Below, in pieces: positions 1 through 11,215 of a DNA stretch of 64,000 bases. The stretch spans positions 79,096,324 through 79,160,323 of the forward strand of contig NC_135506.1 in the NCBI RefSeq assembly GCF_052857255.1, in the 5' to 3' direction. The notes beneath the pieces are model-generated. The model did not search any database and had not been told where the DNA came from. It saw nothing but the letters and a program-made list of their open reading frames with translations. The stretch's first letter is position 1; each line of letters opens with the position of its first letter. The stretch comes from Amblyomma americanum. Lineage: Eukaryota; Arthropoda; Arachnida; Ixodida; Ixodidae. The translations under genes were made by a program, and so were the position numbers.

Positions 1-21
1 GCAGACGTTGCGCTTGGCATA

Positions 22-44
22 TGTTGTTGTTGTTGTTGTTGTTG
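22..44 (-). repeat. CAA microsatellite tail of LINE A
   Basis: On the plus strand this is about seven TTG units, so CAA repeats on the element strand. It lies ~275 bp past the last element codon, where an I-group LINE carries its simple-repeat 3' tail. It marks the 3' insertion junction. Confidence 0.7.
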
Positions 45-318
45 ACCTCACACAATGGCACATACCCACTAGGGGGATTGGCCATAACCAGGCGGTGGCT
101 ATTGAAATGACCAGTTGCATGTGGCAAGCATGGGATGACCTACCAAAATTTGGATCGCACAGTTTCCGTAGCCGAGGTGGTTGCAGGAGGTTAGGGGGGT
201 CATACAAACTAAAATTTAGGCAAAGAAGGGGTAGGGATTACGATAAGTGGTTGAAAAACCGAAACACCGAAGCTGATAATGAGATGGGCAGGACGAAAGC
301 TCATGATGGTAGACGTTT

Positions 319-1162
319 TTATTCTAGGAGATAATTTTGAACGGCAGAGCAAACATTCCCATTGGTATGGCCAAGCATAGAAGCGCCAAGAGACAGAACA
401 ACCGCAGAAGACAAGCGCAAACTGAGATTCTGTATCGGAAATTCTAATAGTCGCCTCCTAATCGATGAATAGCGACGGCAAAAAAGAAGAAAGTGCTCTA
501 TTGTTTCCTGCTCCGCACAATACGGACACAATGGGGAGATCGCCAGACCAGGCCTGTAGAGGTAAAAATTTAGTTGCGGCACCGGGCAACGAAGCCTCGT
601 GAAGGAAACTTCAAGATTGCGCGATCGCCAGACTGAGCTTCTCCAAGGGAACAGTAGGTGCTGGAAGTCGTCCAAGGAAGTAAGCGCTGATGCGCCCAAT
701 TCGTTCATTGCAGTGTACCGTCGAAAGCGTTCCGCCGTGATGTAAGCAGTTGTTGGAAGCGGGTCAGCAATCGGTCTACTCAGGGCTGCCTTCACTGAAA
801 GCATCAGCTGATTCATTTAATAGAAGACCCCTGTGCCCAGGAACCCAAAGAAATCGAATTGATGTGATGTGTGGAGGGATCAGGAATTTTAGTATCCGAA
901 AGAGCTGCGATTCAGTGGACGTCGAGAGGGAAGTGCATAAAGATAACGAGTCCGTAATTATTATTACTGCTGATAAAGAAATTGGTACCTTGCGCAGAGC
1001 GAGAACCACTGCTAGAAACTCAGCCAGATAGATAGGAGTGAAATCTTGGAGACGGAGAGAAAAAGACCAGTCAAGGGACTGGGAGTAAATACCTACACCT
1101 GCCTTTTCTGCACACACCGAGCCATCAGTCGCAATTGCAACATGTGAACTGAAGGTCGACAA
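319..1162 (-). pseudogene. LINE A ORF2: RNase H and C-terminal zinc-binding domain
   Basis: Two overlapping minus-strand frames (776-1162 and 319-816) carry the end of ORF2. The first is a type I RNase H: TDGS (first Asp), LAEFLAVVLAL (Glu), ITDSLS (Asp), then WVPGHRG and NESAD (His/Asp). All four metal-binding acidic positions are visible. The second frame ends in the LINE C-terminal signature CPYC-x7-EHFLLFC (Cys-Cys-His-Cys). A frameshift near 0.8 kb separates them. RNase H removes RNA from the RNA:DNA hybrid during target-primed reverse transcription. Confidence 0.8.
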
Positions 1163-1417
1163 ATAACCCTACAACATACCATTTAACCATGAGAAAGGCA
1201 GTACTTTTGCATTACATGAATAAATGTCATCGTAGATGATAGACACAGTTGCGGGGATGGACCGCACCGGAACAATTTCAGGTATTCGCACGATGAGTGG
1301 GCCCAGCAAAGATTCAACGAAACAGATTTGGGGAGTTTGAAGGCGAGACCATCCGACACCCAAGAGCCCCGCTCACTGCCCTAGGAAGATCAATTCGGAT
1401 GCATGCTGCTCCGAGTC

Positions 1418-2785
1418 TCAAAACTTTAAAAACGTTTGTACTGTCAAAAGGCGAAACCTTGCAGTAAGAGACGGCACCCGCGCTTCCAGATACAAAACAT
1501 TGTTTGCCACGTATTTAGGGAGACCCAAACACAGGCGCAGAGCTTCTCGCTCTAAGAGCAGAATTGGGCGCAGTTTGTATGCAGCTGCTCCAGAAAACAA
1601 AACGCAACCGAATTCCAAGATTGGCCGGATATACATTTTGTAAATCAGCAGAAGAGCATGTCTGCGCATACCGCAGCGAGGGCTACTCATCCTTCACAGA
1701 AGACCTACCGCCCGAATCCCTTTCGCAGCAACCTGATCTATATGTGACCGCCAAGAGAGAGAGGAGTCATAAGTTACCCCGAGATACTTTAGGGAACATA
1801 CCTGAGGAATGACATGATGACGATAAGACAATGAAATGTGTACCTGTTGAGTAACCGGAAAAGGTAACAAAGCGCACTTGTTTACAATAAGACTTAAGTG
1901 AAATTCAGATAACCATCGGTCAAGGGGATTTAAATATGACTGTAAAACCATATACACAGAATGTAAATCACTCGCAGCAGCAAAGAAAGCTATATCGTCT
2001 GCATACACGTACGTAGTCACGTCAGGGGAAGTCGGAATCGAACTGAGTAAGAGGTTGAATAGAACACGGGAGAGAACTGCACCTTGAGGCACACCTCTAG
2101 ATTGATGAAATTTCCTTGTAGAAACTCCGCGTTGACAACAATTAAATTTTCTGTCAGCCAGGAAAGCTGACACCCATTCCACCAAATAACTTGGCAAGCC
2201 TAGAGCACATAGTCTGTACATCAGAGGCCCATGTTCGACACTGTCATATGCTTTTGAGATGTCTAGAGTTACCAGCGCAGCATACTGTCGACGCCGGCGC
2301 GCTAGTCGGACACGTCTTTCGAGGTCAGTATGCGCGCACCATATAGAGCACCCAGGCTTGAAACCAATTTGACAGGGGTTAAGTAGTCCCTTTTCAGTAA
2401 TAATGGGTATGATTCGTCCATACAGCACGCGTTCAACCAATTTCACCAGATTCGATGTCAATGAAATTGGTCGAATGTTGTCTAAGACCAACCCTTCGCC
2501 TGGCTTTTTAAGCACCGGGATAATTTTGGAAACACACCATACATCCGGGATCCATTGGGTTCTAATAGAGTAATTTACCAGCTCCAATATAGCATTGGGG
2601 GATTCGTCGAACAGTATTTTAATCATCGCAGAGGTGACACGGTCAGGACCAGGAGCTGCAGAAGGTAACCGATTTATCACCAGGGAGAGCTCAGAAACCG
2701 AGACATTAAGGAAATCATCATAGTGATTCCCAAGCAGTTGTGGGCGAGAGCACAGCCGAAAAATGGTATTCCAAGCCTTTGCCAA
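1418..2785 (-). pseudogene. LINE A ORF2: reverse transcriptase domain
   Basis: The 363-codon frame at 1694-2785 holds the RT core: AAPGPDRVT, NIRPISLTS, motif A LDISKAYDSVEH (DNA 2243-2263), RGVPQGAVLS (motif B) and motif C YADD (1994-2005), all with catalytic aspartates kept. It continues in another frame at 1418-1690 (thumb, YKMYIRPILEFGC), so a frameshift lies near 1.69 kb. The role is synthesis of element cDNA on nicked chromosomal DNA. Domain identity is secure; the ORF is not intact. Confidence 0.87.
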
Positions 2786-3920
2786 TTTCTTCCAATGACC
2801 TGGTAAGCTCTACTGGAGTCAGCACATCAGAGGGAATGTTGTGAGGCGGTGGCAGCCTGTTCCTTGACCTCAGAAAGCGAAACAAGGCTTGTCTGTTATT
2901 AGATTTTGATAAATGGTCATAATTCTCTTCATCATGTTTTTCTTTTACCCTAGCGACTGTGCGCTTGAAGGTAGCTGCAAGAAACTGATAATCGATCCAA
3001 TTCCGGGACATTGATTATGGATAGGTTTCTTCCAGGCTGCCTTGCGCCGCCTATAATCCTTTGAACATTCTGCATTCCACCAAGGGCTCAGAGAAGTGCC
3101 TATGCTATCGCACACTGTAAACTCTGATTGCGTCCGTACCCGATCTAAAATAGAGCATAAGCCTAACACCCTGCTCTCCTGAGACAAATTCGGCAAAGAG
3201 TGTAATTCTGAACTGAGTGAACTTTTGAACTTGTTGTAATCGACTAAGGTGCGACTGAATCCGCCGATAGAAGTCATCGGACACACAATATCAACAGTGA
3301 GTGGGAAATGGTCACTGTTTGTTGCAGAGTCAACCGGAGTCCAGGAGGAAACTGCTACCCCTGGGGTTGAAAACGTTAAATCCAATGCTAATCAGGAGTG
3401 CCCACGGAGAAAGGTCGAAAAACCCGAGTTATGACAGTTTAGGTTATTCACACAAGCCCAATCCCATAAACGCAAACTGGTCTGTTCGACAACCCCAAGT
3501 CAAGTGATGCGAACTGAAATCCCCAACAAGCAACACATGTGATCTGCTGACAGAGAGTAAGGAATCTAATGGCCGTGTCATGAACCCCAGATGGAAAATA
3601 TACATTTGCGACAGTAATGGGATGGAAACCAGAAACTGAAAGATCCACTGCCTGAATTTCGCAATGAGCGTCCACACGCTTAAACACCAATCGTGCCTTG
3701 TGACAGAATCTGGATGAAACCAGCAGAAGCAAACCGCCCCCCCCCCCTTGATGGGCGGTCCATTCTAAAAATTCAATAATGTTCCATTTGAAATGAAAAC
3801 TCTTTCGACAACCAGGTTTCTTGAAGCGCAATGACATGAGGGGAAAATCGATTTGAAAGAGTTACTAAATCAGTGAAGGCTGATTGAATGGAACGGCAGT
3901 TCCACTGCAGCACTCTCAGA
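2718..3920 (-). pseudogene. LINE A ORF2: APE-type endonuclease and linker
   Basis: Near 3.92 kb the minus strand reads QWNCRSI and then ALQETWL, the N-terminal Asn and Glu motifs of exonuclease-endonuclease-phosphatase fold nucleases. Further on are VANVYFPS, LLVGDFSSHH (normally GDFN; Asn has become Ser) and SDHFPLTVDI, the terminal SDH motif. These lie in at least three frames (3448-3837, 3444-3677, 2945-3385). A stop after the Glu motif and an 11-bp C run at about 3737-3747 sit inside the domain. The nuclease would nick target DNA; this copy is dead. Confidence 0.8.
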
Positions 3921-3924
3921 GACC

Positions 3925-5249
3925 CTATTCTGCCGAAAGATCTGCAGCAGCAACTGCCTTTTCCAAAATGCTGTGGTGACCAGTTTTTCCTGAATTACTC
4001 TTTTTTGTTTTGGATTGAGGGGAGCTAGACGGACCAGCAACGGCCAAAGGAGACCGGCTACGTTTCTGAGCTCGAGCGTCGAGCTCCATGAGCTCAACAC
4101 ACCCATCAATTGCTCCGGTCGTGACTTCAGGTACATAACTTGTTGGCGTGCGCTCTTTTTGCGGCTTCATTGAACCAAGGGAAGGCGTCTCCGCACTGAG
4201 TTCAGTAGGTACTGCAGGATCCAAGATGACTTCAACGCAGCATTGGAGGTCATTATTGAAGAGGTCATTTGCGCACCATGACTTGCGATATGCACTCTTA
4301 CTGAAGTCACTAGCCGATCCATGACCTTGGCCATTGCCTTTTCAACCGCTGTAGCAATCGCATCTGACAGGCTTGAATCCACGACCGCAGTCGTCTGCCG
4401 TGCTGCCACACTTGAGTACCCGTACGTCCTTTCCTTAACAATAGCCATAGCCTCGCGCCTTGAGCACCGGCGCTTTTCTAACACTTCCAGCACCTTAACC
4501 TCCTCAGCCATTGCAGGACAATTAGAATATATGGCGGAGTGACTACCGCTGCACAAGCAACACATCTCATCTTTTGAACACCTTCCTTCACGGTCATGAT
4601 TACCACCACACACACTGCACCTTGAGCTTGACTTGCAGGCGTTCGCGCTGTGGCCAAACCTCCAGCAGTTGCGGCATTGAAGCGGTCTTGAAGAATACGG
4701 ATCGACCCTGAAAACCAGGGGCCACACCTTCAACTCAGATGGACAGGAGAGACCCGCAAAAGTGGCAATTACCGTTTCAGTTGGAAGTTTTGTTTCCTAG
4801 ACGACCCGAGTGCACCGATGTACAGAAATCACCCCTGCGGAGGAGAGTTTCTCTAGCGTTTCCTTAGGGCTAAGGCGTGGGTCAACCCCTCGCACCAGAC
4901 CTTCAGAGCACGGCAAGTGCGGCGGTATAAATGCGCTTACCGACTGGCTTTCAAAAGCTGTGCACGTTAACACATCCATGATGCAGGCCTGGTCGGCCGA
5001 CCTGCACACCACGCCTCCTCTGCCGTACTGCCGGACATCACAGATTTTTAAGAAGTGAGGCGTTATCGCCTGTAGCGCAGTCTGAACTGCATCCGGGTTA
5101 TTGAGTCGAATGGCGCCACCATCCGATAGAACCAAGGCCACGGGAATAGTGCCGACGCCACCCCGAAAGAAGGCGTCCAGGGGGAGTTGGTTGGGGGGGA
5201 GGCTGGCCGACCAGGGGGAGTTCCCCTGGCCAGGAGAGGACGTCGACAT
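3925..5249 (-). pseudogene. LINE A ORF1: gag-like protein with three CCHC knuckles
   Basis: The start ATG at 5249 opens a 150-codon frame, followed by frames at 4167-4733 and 3925-4224. The middle frame has three consecutive zinc knuckles at its residues 20-33 (CRNCWRFGHSANAC), 39-52 (CSVCGGNHDREGRC) and 58-72. This is the nucleic-acid-binding module of I-group ORF1 proteins, which coat the element RNA. The upstream frame (VVCRSADQACIMDVL, FIPPHLPCSEGLVRGVDP) fits the gag-like RNA-recognition part. Frameshifts near 4.75 and 4.2 kb break the reading frame. Confidence 0.82.
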
Positions 5250-5299
5250 GCGCCCCTAGCGACGTGCAAGCGCCCTGCAAAAGCGAAAGACAATCAAGC

Positions 5300-5820
5300 A
5301 ATCAGAAGCTAGTGATACGAACAGTCACCGCCCAGTGAGACCACGCCCGCCTGTGATATGTGATATGGCCAAGGTGTACCCATATGTGCACAACGTTCTA
5401 GTTTTCGTCGTCTTCTTTCCGAGAGCCACCGGCTGGACATCGACACCAACCCTGCTGCTCGTTCGTGTCAACGCATGCGCCGCCAGTCAGCGGTACGTCT
5501 ACGCGGTGACCTGCTGCTCCTGGACCAGTGTGCCAGCTCGGAGCTTCTGCCGACGGGGCACATGGAGCTGCCGCCATCAACTTGATTGTTTGCCCCAAGT
5601 GAGCAAATAACTTTTGGACATTGGTTTTCTGCGTTAGGCCAAACTGATCAAGCTCTTGATAGGACTCGTCCTCTCTGTTCTGTCTCTCACGAATGTTTCA
5701 TGAATTCCACGTTGTATAAATTGTTTGCAACCGCCTTTCATATATTTTCATATATTTTCATATATTTTTGTAGTTTTCACTGCGTTTTGCAGTTATCTTA
5801 ATCTTGCTCGTTTATTTTTT
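5300..5820. other. Unassigned sequence upstream of LINE A
   Basis: No protein family is recognisable. Overlapping ORFs on both strands (for example 5335-5610 plus) look like chance openness in GC-rich DNA. Part may be the LINE A 5' UTR. A short run of TTTCATATA-like units occurs at about 5740-5775. Confidence 0.4.
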
Positions 5821-6190
5821 TGTTCTCTCCTCTCGCTCACTCTCACTCACTGTCTCCTAACACTCACCCTCTCCTCTCACACACTCTCTTCTCACTCACT
5901 CGCCTCTTACTCACTAAATCTCTCACTCGCAGTCCGTCAAACACGGCAAACACCACGGTATCACCTTAGCATTGCGGTAAACGACGAGTAACTTGTCGCC
6001 CGCGCACGCCACAAGGGTTAAACATCTGGGGGATTTCCTTTCATTGTTTTGCGGCCGAATAAATTTTCTGGGTCTAGCACCGTTGGTTGGATGCTGTCAG
6101 AGTAGGCGCACAAATTTAGTGTTTGCGCAGTTTTGTTTGCATCGCTTTTTGTTGCTCCCCCTTGATGCTGGCTCGTCAGGATCGAGGTCT
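5820..6190 (+). repeat. Direct-repeat copy 1 (CTCACT-rich tract plus conserved 130-bp segment)
   Basis: A CTCACT-rich tract is followed by AACATCTGGGGG, TTTTGCGGCCGA, a T-rich stretch with AATAAA, and GTTGGTTGGATGCTGTCA. The same series recurs in the same orientation at about 6560-6870. No coding capacity is seen. It may be a 5' UTR or LTR-like promoter unit that was duplicated. Confidence 0.6.
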
Positions 6191-6371
6191 CTTTCTAGCG
6201 TTCCTGAGTGCGTTTGTTCACACATCATCTCTTACTTTTGTTTTGCTCCCCTAAATTTACTTTTGAGGTATTGCTACATTTCATTATGATATTTTATTTT
6301 ATATCGAAGTAAGCCCGCCGCAGCGAGCTTTGATTTACTTACGTGTCTTATAGTTTACATTTTGCAGCGGC

Positions 6372-6758
6372 AGGGTGCAGGTGCTCTCCTGTGAGGCCGT
6401 GTCATCGTCGTCTTCGCACGCCCCACAGCCCTGTAATATTGGCCGTCACAGCCATCACTGTGAACCGAATGGTCATGTTGAAGTGCAACATACACACTTG
6501 TGCACCATAAAACACCAGCCCTAGGCTAGACAGACGCCTATCATCACCCCCTCCACACGCACACGCGAACACACACACATACTCACACCCACTCTCACAC
6601 ACTCTTACCCTCTGTCACTCAATTACACTCCTCTCTCTCCCTCACTCACACTCCGTCGTATGGCTTAGCATCACTGTAAACCGTCAAGTCCCTTGTCGAC
6701 CACGCACGCCCCAAGGGTAAACATCTGGGGGCTTTTTTTTTCAATGTTTTGCGGCCGA
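6372..6758 (+). repeat. Left arm of a ~387-bp inverted repeat
   Basis: The segment from AGGGTGCAGGTGCTCTCC to CAATGTTTTGCGGC returns in reverse complement at 13984-14370, including a long CACACA/CTCACT tract. By eye only a handful of substitutions and one indel separate the arms. The distal part (about 6560-6758, extending to 6870) is also a direct repeat of 5820-6190. Confidence 0.85.
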
Positions 6759-7194
6759 GTAAATTTTGTGGTCGTAGCAACGTTGGTTCGATGCTGTCAA
6801 GAGTGGGCGCACGAATTTCGTATTTGTGCAATTTTTTTTACACCGCCCTTTGTTTCTGCAGGTGCGGTGGCTCTGGCTTTGCCGCTGTACACTCTTTTGG
6901 ATGCGTTATTTTGTGGACGGCGGCATGGCAGCAGCACCATCAGCAGTACACACCACGACCCCGGGTATGGTGAGCAGCCCCAAGTCATCGTGGAGCTTGC
7001 TAACAGCACCGTCAGTACTGAAACTACGAGGGGACCGCAAGAGCAGACGAGGGTTTGCGCGACTCCGTGACAAGTGTTGAAAGAGTCTGTGGAGCACAAA
7101 TTCCAGTAGGACAGGAAAGCCACAGGTCAGGCGAAACAAAACTCAAGCGAGAGCGAGCGAAGTGGACTAGCAGAGAACTGACACACCGAGACCG

Positions 7195-7850
7195 CATGCC
7201 ACGCTCCCGTCGACGACAGCGGCTTCCACTCCAAAGAAATAGTAGTCGAACAGCGTCACTAATAAGAGGCGAGATTTTGTGCACCTGTCGAAGGGAGAAT
7301 ACAAAATCATAGTCCGACCGACAAGCCACGGCTTCAGGGTAGGGTATGTGAAGGCCAGCGACTACATGCAACCCTGGTGAAGGTATGGTACACCGGCGAC
7401 ATGCTCATCGCAGTGAAAGCTGTCTCAAAAACAGTAACAGTCCGGACACCAGATGGAGTGAAGGCGGAAGAACTAAAAAAGATGAGGAAGCTGTGCCTAG
7501 GAGACAATTTTGATTTCAGCGCCTACTTGCTCGACGGGCCAAGGAACTGTCGGGGGTTGGTGCACGGACCCATGGCCGGCACACCTAAAGAAACCCTAAT
7601 GAGCACCAAAGTGGGACGCCGGGAATTCTGCGGTCTAGGCAAGAATGCTCGGGAAATTGGTGTCAGCGCCCATCGCGTTCGATGGGTAGCTCGAGGCAGC
7701 GTTGAGTGTTGTACAGAGTGCACCTTGACCAGCTAACGAAGTAAGCTTGCCTGAAGTTCCTCTGCAGGTACACCGGCGCGGAGCTACAACCCATTCCGCA
7801 GTACGCGGTACACAAATGTGGGAACAAGTCAAGGGTCACAATGACGGCCA
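7195..7850 (+). pseudogene. LINE B ORF1: decayed gag-like region
   Basis: Pieces of a LINE gag-like protein appear in successive frames. They are KGEYKIIVRPTSHGF at about 7290, a 119-codon frame at 7377-7736 with VTVRTPDGVKAEELKKM, FSAYLLDGPRNCRGLV and GPMAGTPKE, and later degenerate pieces. These match the RNA-binding part of ORF1 in RNase H-bearing LINEs. No CCHC knuckles could be read. Upstream 6870-7195 may be its leader. Confidence 0.6.
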
Positions 7851-8440
7851 GCCCTGGTTCAAATGGCCCTGTGATGCTTATACTCCAAGGGCGAAATAGG
7901 ATGCAACAGACGGCTCAAGAGGACGGCTCGCCAAGTTAGCTATTAACCACGGAAGGCCGCGGTGGTTCAACAGCGAGGATGCGGAAACCAGAGAAAGGAA
8001 CGGATTTTCGGAACCGCCGCACTTAAAGGAAGCAGACTTTCCGGGTCTACCGGGTGCGAGCTACGCCGGCCACGGTGGGGGCAACGCCTAGAATCAGGGC
8101 AACGCTCCTGACGCAAGTTCAAGAAGGTGAGTTGGTCTAGGAGCGAGTCTCCCTGCTATCACACTGCTCTAGACTATTCGATGCAGACTAAGACGCACAG
8201 GGAACTCACAGAGGAGAACAAAGAAATAGCTTAGATACAACGATACAGCAATTGCTTCGATACAATCACAGGAGAATCACACGGGGCAGAATGGCCCAGG
8301 TCGAGACCAAACACGCAGATGAAAGCAGCGATGTAGCCGGAGATTTAGGGAAGCTAGAGCTCTACACAATACATGACGTCAGCGTTGCAAGAGACTAACA
8401 CTGCACCAAAGACGACATTGTTAGCAGGCGAGAGGTTTTA
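7850..8440 (+). other. Degenerate LINE B interior
   Basis: No ORF or motif can be assigned. The position between the gag-like and endonuclease-like pieces suggests eroded ORF1 tail and ORF2 start. Confidence 0.4.
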
Positions 8441-8830
8441 AAAGCTGGCCGAGTATGTGAGAAGGGCACAAGCATTAGAGCACGTTTTAATGGAGGCCAT
8501 ACCTAAAAAACGCAGGTACAAGAGCGTATTCGTACTTTACATATACATTCACCACCGCGGAAGAAGACACTTCAGCGAAATATCATTAGAGCGGTTGTCG
8601 GCCCGGCAGAAGACAAAATACCTCATGATTGTACGAGATTTAAATGCTCCGCACATGGAAAGAAATTACAAGCTTTTGGTACGAAGGAAGGGAACAATCA
8701 TAGACGGAGCAGAGCTAGGGGTGGAATACCAGTGGGATACAGTGACATCAAGGAAACAGCGTGTCAACAAACGCTAGCCCTGATTTTTCCTCACAGAAAA
8801 TATCACAGCTTACGAATGATCCAACACTAT
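8440..8830 (+). pseudogene. LINE B ORF2: decayed endonuclease fragment
   Basis: A 106-codon frame (8457-8777) reads EAIPKKRRYKSVFVLYIYIH and VRDLNAPHMERNYK. This matches the N-V-Y and GDFNAPH-x-W regions of APE-type LINE nucleases, with the Gly lost and the Phe changed to Leu. The DNA after it still hints at the late endonuclease region. RT and RNase H do not follow, so a large internal deletion is inferred. Confidence 0.65.
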
Positions 8831-8839
8831 CACGGTTTA

Positions 8840-9440
8840 GCAGAATCCAGAGAAAGGCGACAGTCATGGGGACAAGCATCAAACCAAAAGGAAAAGGAAA
8901 CATGAGTCAGAAGGGCGCATAAGCAAAATTCTTCGGCGCGATTACCTCGACAGGGAAGCTCATGCAGATGGAGGGCACCTATGAGGATCGCAGCGAAACC
9001 TTGCCTGTTGGTACAGCACCACTGGTAAACCTGGGGCATCCGGCGAAGGACAGAAGCGACGACAAGCAAAACGAGGAGCACTTTCGTACTAAAACTGATA
9101 CCCACGAACAAGAACCACGAAGGAAAGAGCGCGGCAAGATTGTAGGAGTTACGTTCCTCGAGAAGAAACAGCTAATTTGTATGTGGACACGTCCATGGAC
9201 ACACAGAACTAACAACACTATCAATCAGCACACCATCATTTCGACTAAGGGGTTGAGGATAATGTCACGGTAGACACACTTTGAGATTTTACGAACCGGC
9301 TGGCATTTGCCGGTCGAACCATTCAGCACGCCACAACCTTACGGGGATGAAGGCGTTGTTGAGAGCTCGGAAAAGGACACGCCTCTGGCAGAAAACCTCA
9401 ATATAGAGCAGGCCATTCCACCCATATAAAATATGGCTCG
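8840..9440 (+). other. Unassigned segment inside LINE B
   Basis: Lys/Arg/Glu-rich frames on plus and a hydrophobic shadow on minus are present, but no recognisable domain. It sits between endonuclease-like and 3'-end-like LINE pieces and is presumably eroded element DNA or an insertion. Confidence 0.35.
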
Positions 9441-9765
9441 CTAGATACATGAGAGAGTGGGCGCGATGGATTCGTTACCTGTGGCTGCAAAAAGAACCCT
9501 TTATTACCCAATATAATAGCCCTAGCCTAGAGCAGTGGGAAGCCCTCCTGACTGACTCCATCCACCCCGGGCTTCATGTTGGGGACGAAGACCAAGGCGG
9601 CGAAGGAGGCCAACGCCCCCCATCCTCTTCTCCCTCCCAAGCTCTATGCCCCTAAATCCTTACTATTACGTCCCCTTCGCTGCGGCGTTCGGCATGTTTC
9701 GTCGAAAAATGTGCTCCACTGTTTCCATCTCCTTACTGCATCCGATTCTCGAATAAAAAAGATCT
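9440..9765 (+). pseudogene. LINE B ORF2 C-terminus and 3' end
   Basis: The frame at 9449-9655 contains SLEQWEALLTDS followed by an acidic tail and a stop. This is like the final residues of tick I-group ORF2 proteins, where a W-E-x-x-L-x-S segment precedes the C-terminus. A short 3' UTR ends in CGAATAAAAAAG at about 9752, a polyadenylation signal with A run; LINE F ends almost identically at 61.46 kb. Confidence 0.6.
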
Positions 9766-10002
9766 CATGTGCCTTCTAGCGCTGCCTCTCTCCCAATGCT
9801 CTGAATAATCATTTGCGCCGAAACCTCGTATGTGCTCCTTGTCATCACTGTGTGCTCGCCGGTGCCAGCCGGCTTGAGCGCATTGTGGTTGACGCGACGG
9901 TCGCGCTTCTCAGTTCTTCCTGACGCTGCATCCACATTAAGTAAGGTGCTCAATCATCTTCGTAGCAAAGCCGTTCCACAATTCAGACATTCAACTGATA
10001 CA

Positions 10003-10790
10003 ATGGGCGTTTCAGCGAACACTTTCAACATTTTTCAGAAATGGGCTTTTTGGGCTAAAAAGACTTTTGCGGCATGGTGTTACCACTGTTGGTGGATGCC
10101 AGAAAACCGGTGAATCATCGTCGTAGTAACTAAATTTTATTAGTTACCTTTTTAACTCTAATTAGCTTAGCCTTGAAGAAACTTTAGGCATAAGCAAAAA
10201 CCAGATGTATGCGCTAAAAGTGAAGGAGGGAAATCTCATTAGAGATCGATAAGATACTCAAACTAGCCGAAGAGTTCTACACTTGAATGTGTGCAACATG
10301 CGGGGAAAGCCTGCGAAATCTTTTTGCCCTAACATTTGAATGGCGATGTAAGAATTTTTAGTAGTTACCTTTTTAACTAATAAAGTTAGGAGCATAGAAT
10401 TTCGAGAACGTGATCACCCTCGCCACTGTAGGTCGAAAAAATTTGGCTCCATTGTGCTAAAATACATACGCTCTCGAAAGCATGCAGGCAAAGCAACTCC
10501 TGCAGTGCACGTAACTAGTCGAAAAAGCCTAATTTTTATTCACAGCGCAAAGTGCAATCGAGCTTTTTTAATTCTAAAACCTGATATGGCTATATTACAG
10601 CTAGGTGCCTAGCTCTAGTAGTAAAATAGCTAAGTATTCAACAATAGTTCACCAGGTTACTAAAGACGATTCACCGGTCTTCTGGTGTCCGCCAACACTG
10701 GTAATACTATGCCGCAAAAGGCATATTTTTACCCCAAAAAGCGTATTTTAGACAATTTTTGAAAGTGTTCGCTGAAACACAAGTATGACC
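10003..10790. repeat. Foldback repeat with ~120-bp inverted arms
   Basis: The arm 10003-10122 (GTTTCAGCGAACACTTTCAA ... CCAGAAAACCGGTGAATC) recurs as its reverse complement at about 10666-10790, at roughly 80% identity by eye. The loop is about 540 bp of AT-rich DNA with no ORF. This could be a non-autonomous foldback element or an inverted pair of one short repeat. Confidence 0.7.
10152..10330 (+). repeat. Direct repeat copy 1 of a ~170-bp segment
   Basis: It starts AATTAGCTTAGCCTTGAAGA and passes through GAGGGAAATCTCATTAG to CATGCGGGGAAAGCCTGCGA. The same order occurs at 11044-11215. It lies inside the foldback loop, whereas copy 2 lies outside it. Confidence 0.7.
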
Positions 10791-11043
10791 AAAAAGAACG
10801 TCTTTCAAAAGGTAAGTGGATTCAGCAACTTTCGGTTTGGTAGTGTTTTGCCCTGAACAGAGGGCCAATTTACGAATCCTGAGTACCTTCATTTGTAATC
10901 GAGAGAACAGGAAAGGGACGTGGAAGAGCCCCAATAGTGAGACTTAAAATGAAGTAGACTTCATACTATATGCTCACCCTAGCATTGTGCAGGATTTGGA
11001 GGTCCTCGGAAAGGTACGTCGTAGCGACCACAGAATGGGAAGG

Positions 11044-11215
11044 TCTCCAATTAGCTTAGACTTGAAGAAACTGGGCACAGGTTAAAACCTGATGTATACG
11101 TTATAAGACAAGGAGGGCAATCTCATTAGCAATCAATAAGGTACTTAAAGTAGACGAATTGTTCTACACCCGAATGTGAGAAACATGCAGGTAAATCCTG
11201 CGAAATTGTTTCCAG
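11044..11215 (+). repeat. Direct repeat copy 2 of the ~170-bp segment
   Basis: It matches 10152-10330 (AATTAGCTTAGACTTGAAGA ... GGCAATCTCATTAG ... TCCTGCGAAAT) with scattered substitutions and small indels. The offset of about 890 bp is consistent with a duplication or two independent insertions. Confidence 0.7.

Larger units (their letters stand above)
22..5300 (-). mobile_element. Near full-length I-group non-LTR retrotransposon (LINE A), decayed
   Basis: Reading on the minus strand from about 5.25 kb down, the domains come in the order of an RNase H-bearing LINE: gag-like ORF1 with CCHC knuckles, APE-type endonuclease, reverse transcriptase, RNase H, C-terminal zinc-binding segment, short 3' UTR and a CAA microsatellite tail at 22-44. 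The ~5.3 kb length suits a complete element of this group. Several frameshifts and stops make it inactive. The exact 5' end is uncertain (about 5.25-5.35 kb). The RNase H domain places it in the I superclade (I, R1, LOA, ingi relatives); the clade within that is inference. Confidence 0.85.

Noticed and set aside
6402..6602. Cys-rich ORF (minus) that reappears at 14135-14533 (plus)
   Set aside because: Both are translations of the same GT/CA-rich inverted-repeat arm. Conservation comes from recent duplication of the DNA, not from protein selection.
8830..9111. Hydrophobic minus ORF (MFVGISFSTKVLLVLLVVAS)
   Set aside because: It starts like a signal peptide, but lies antisense within LINE B debris and has no homologous features further on.
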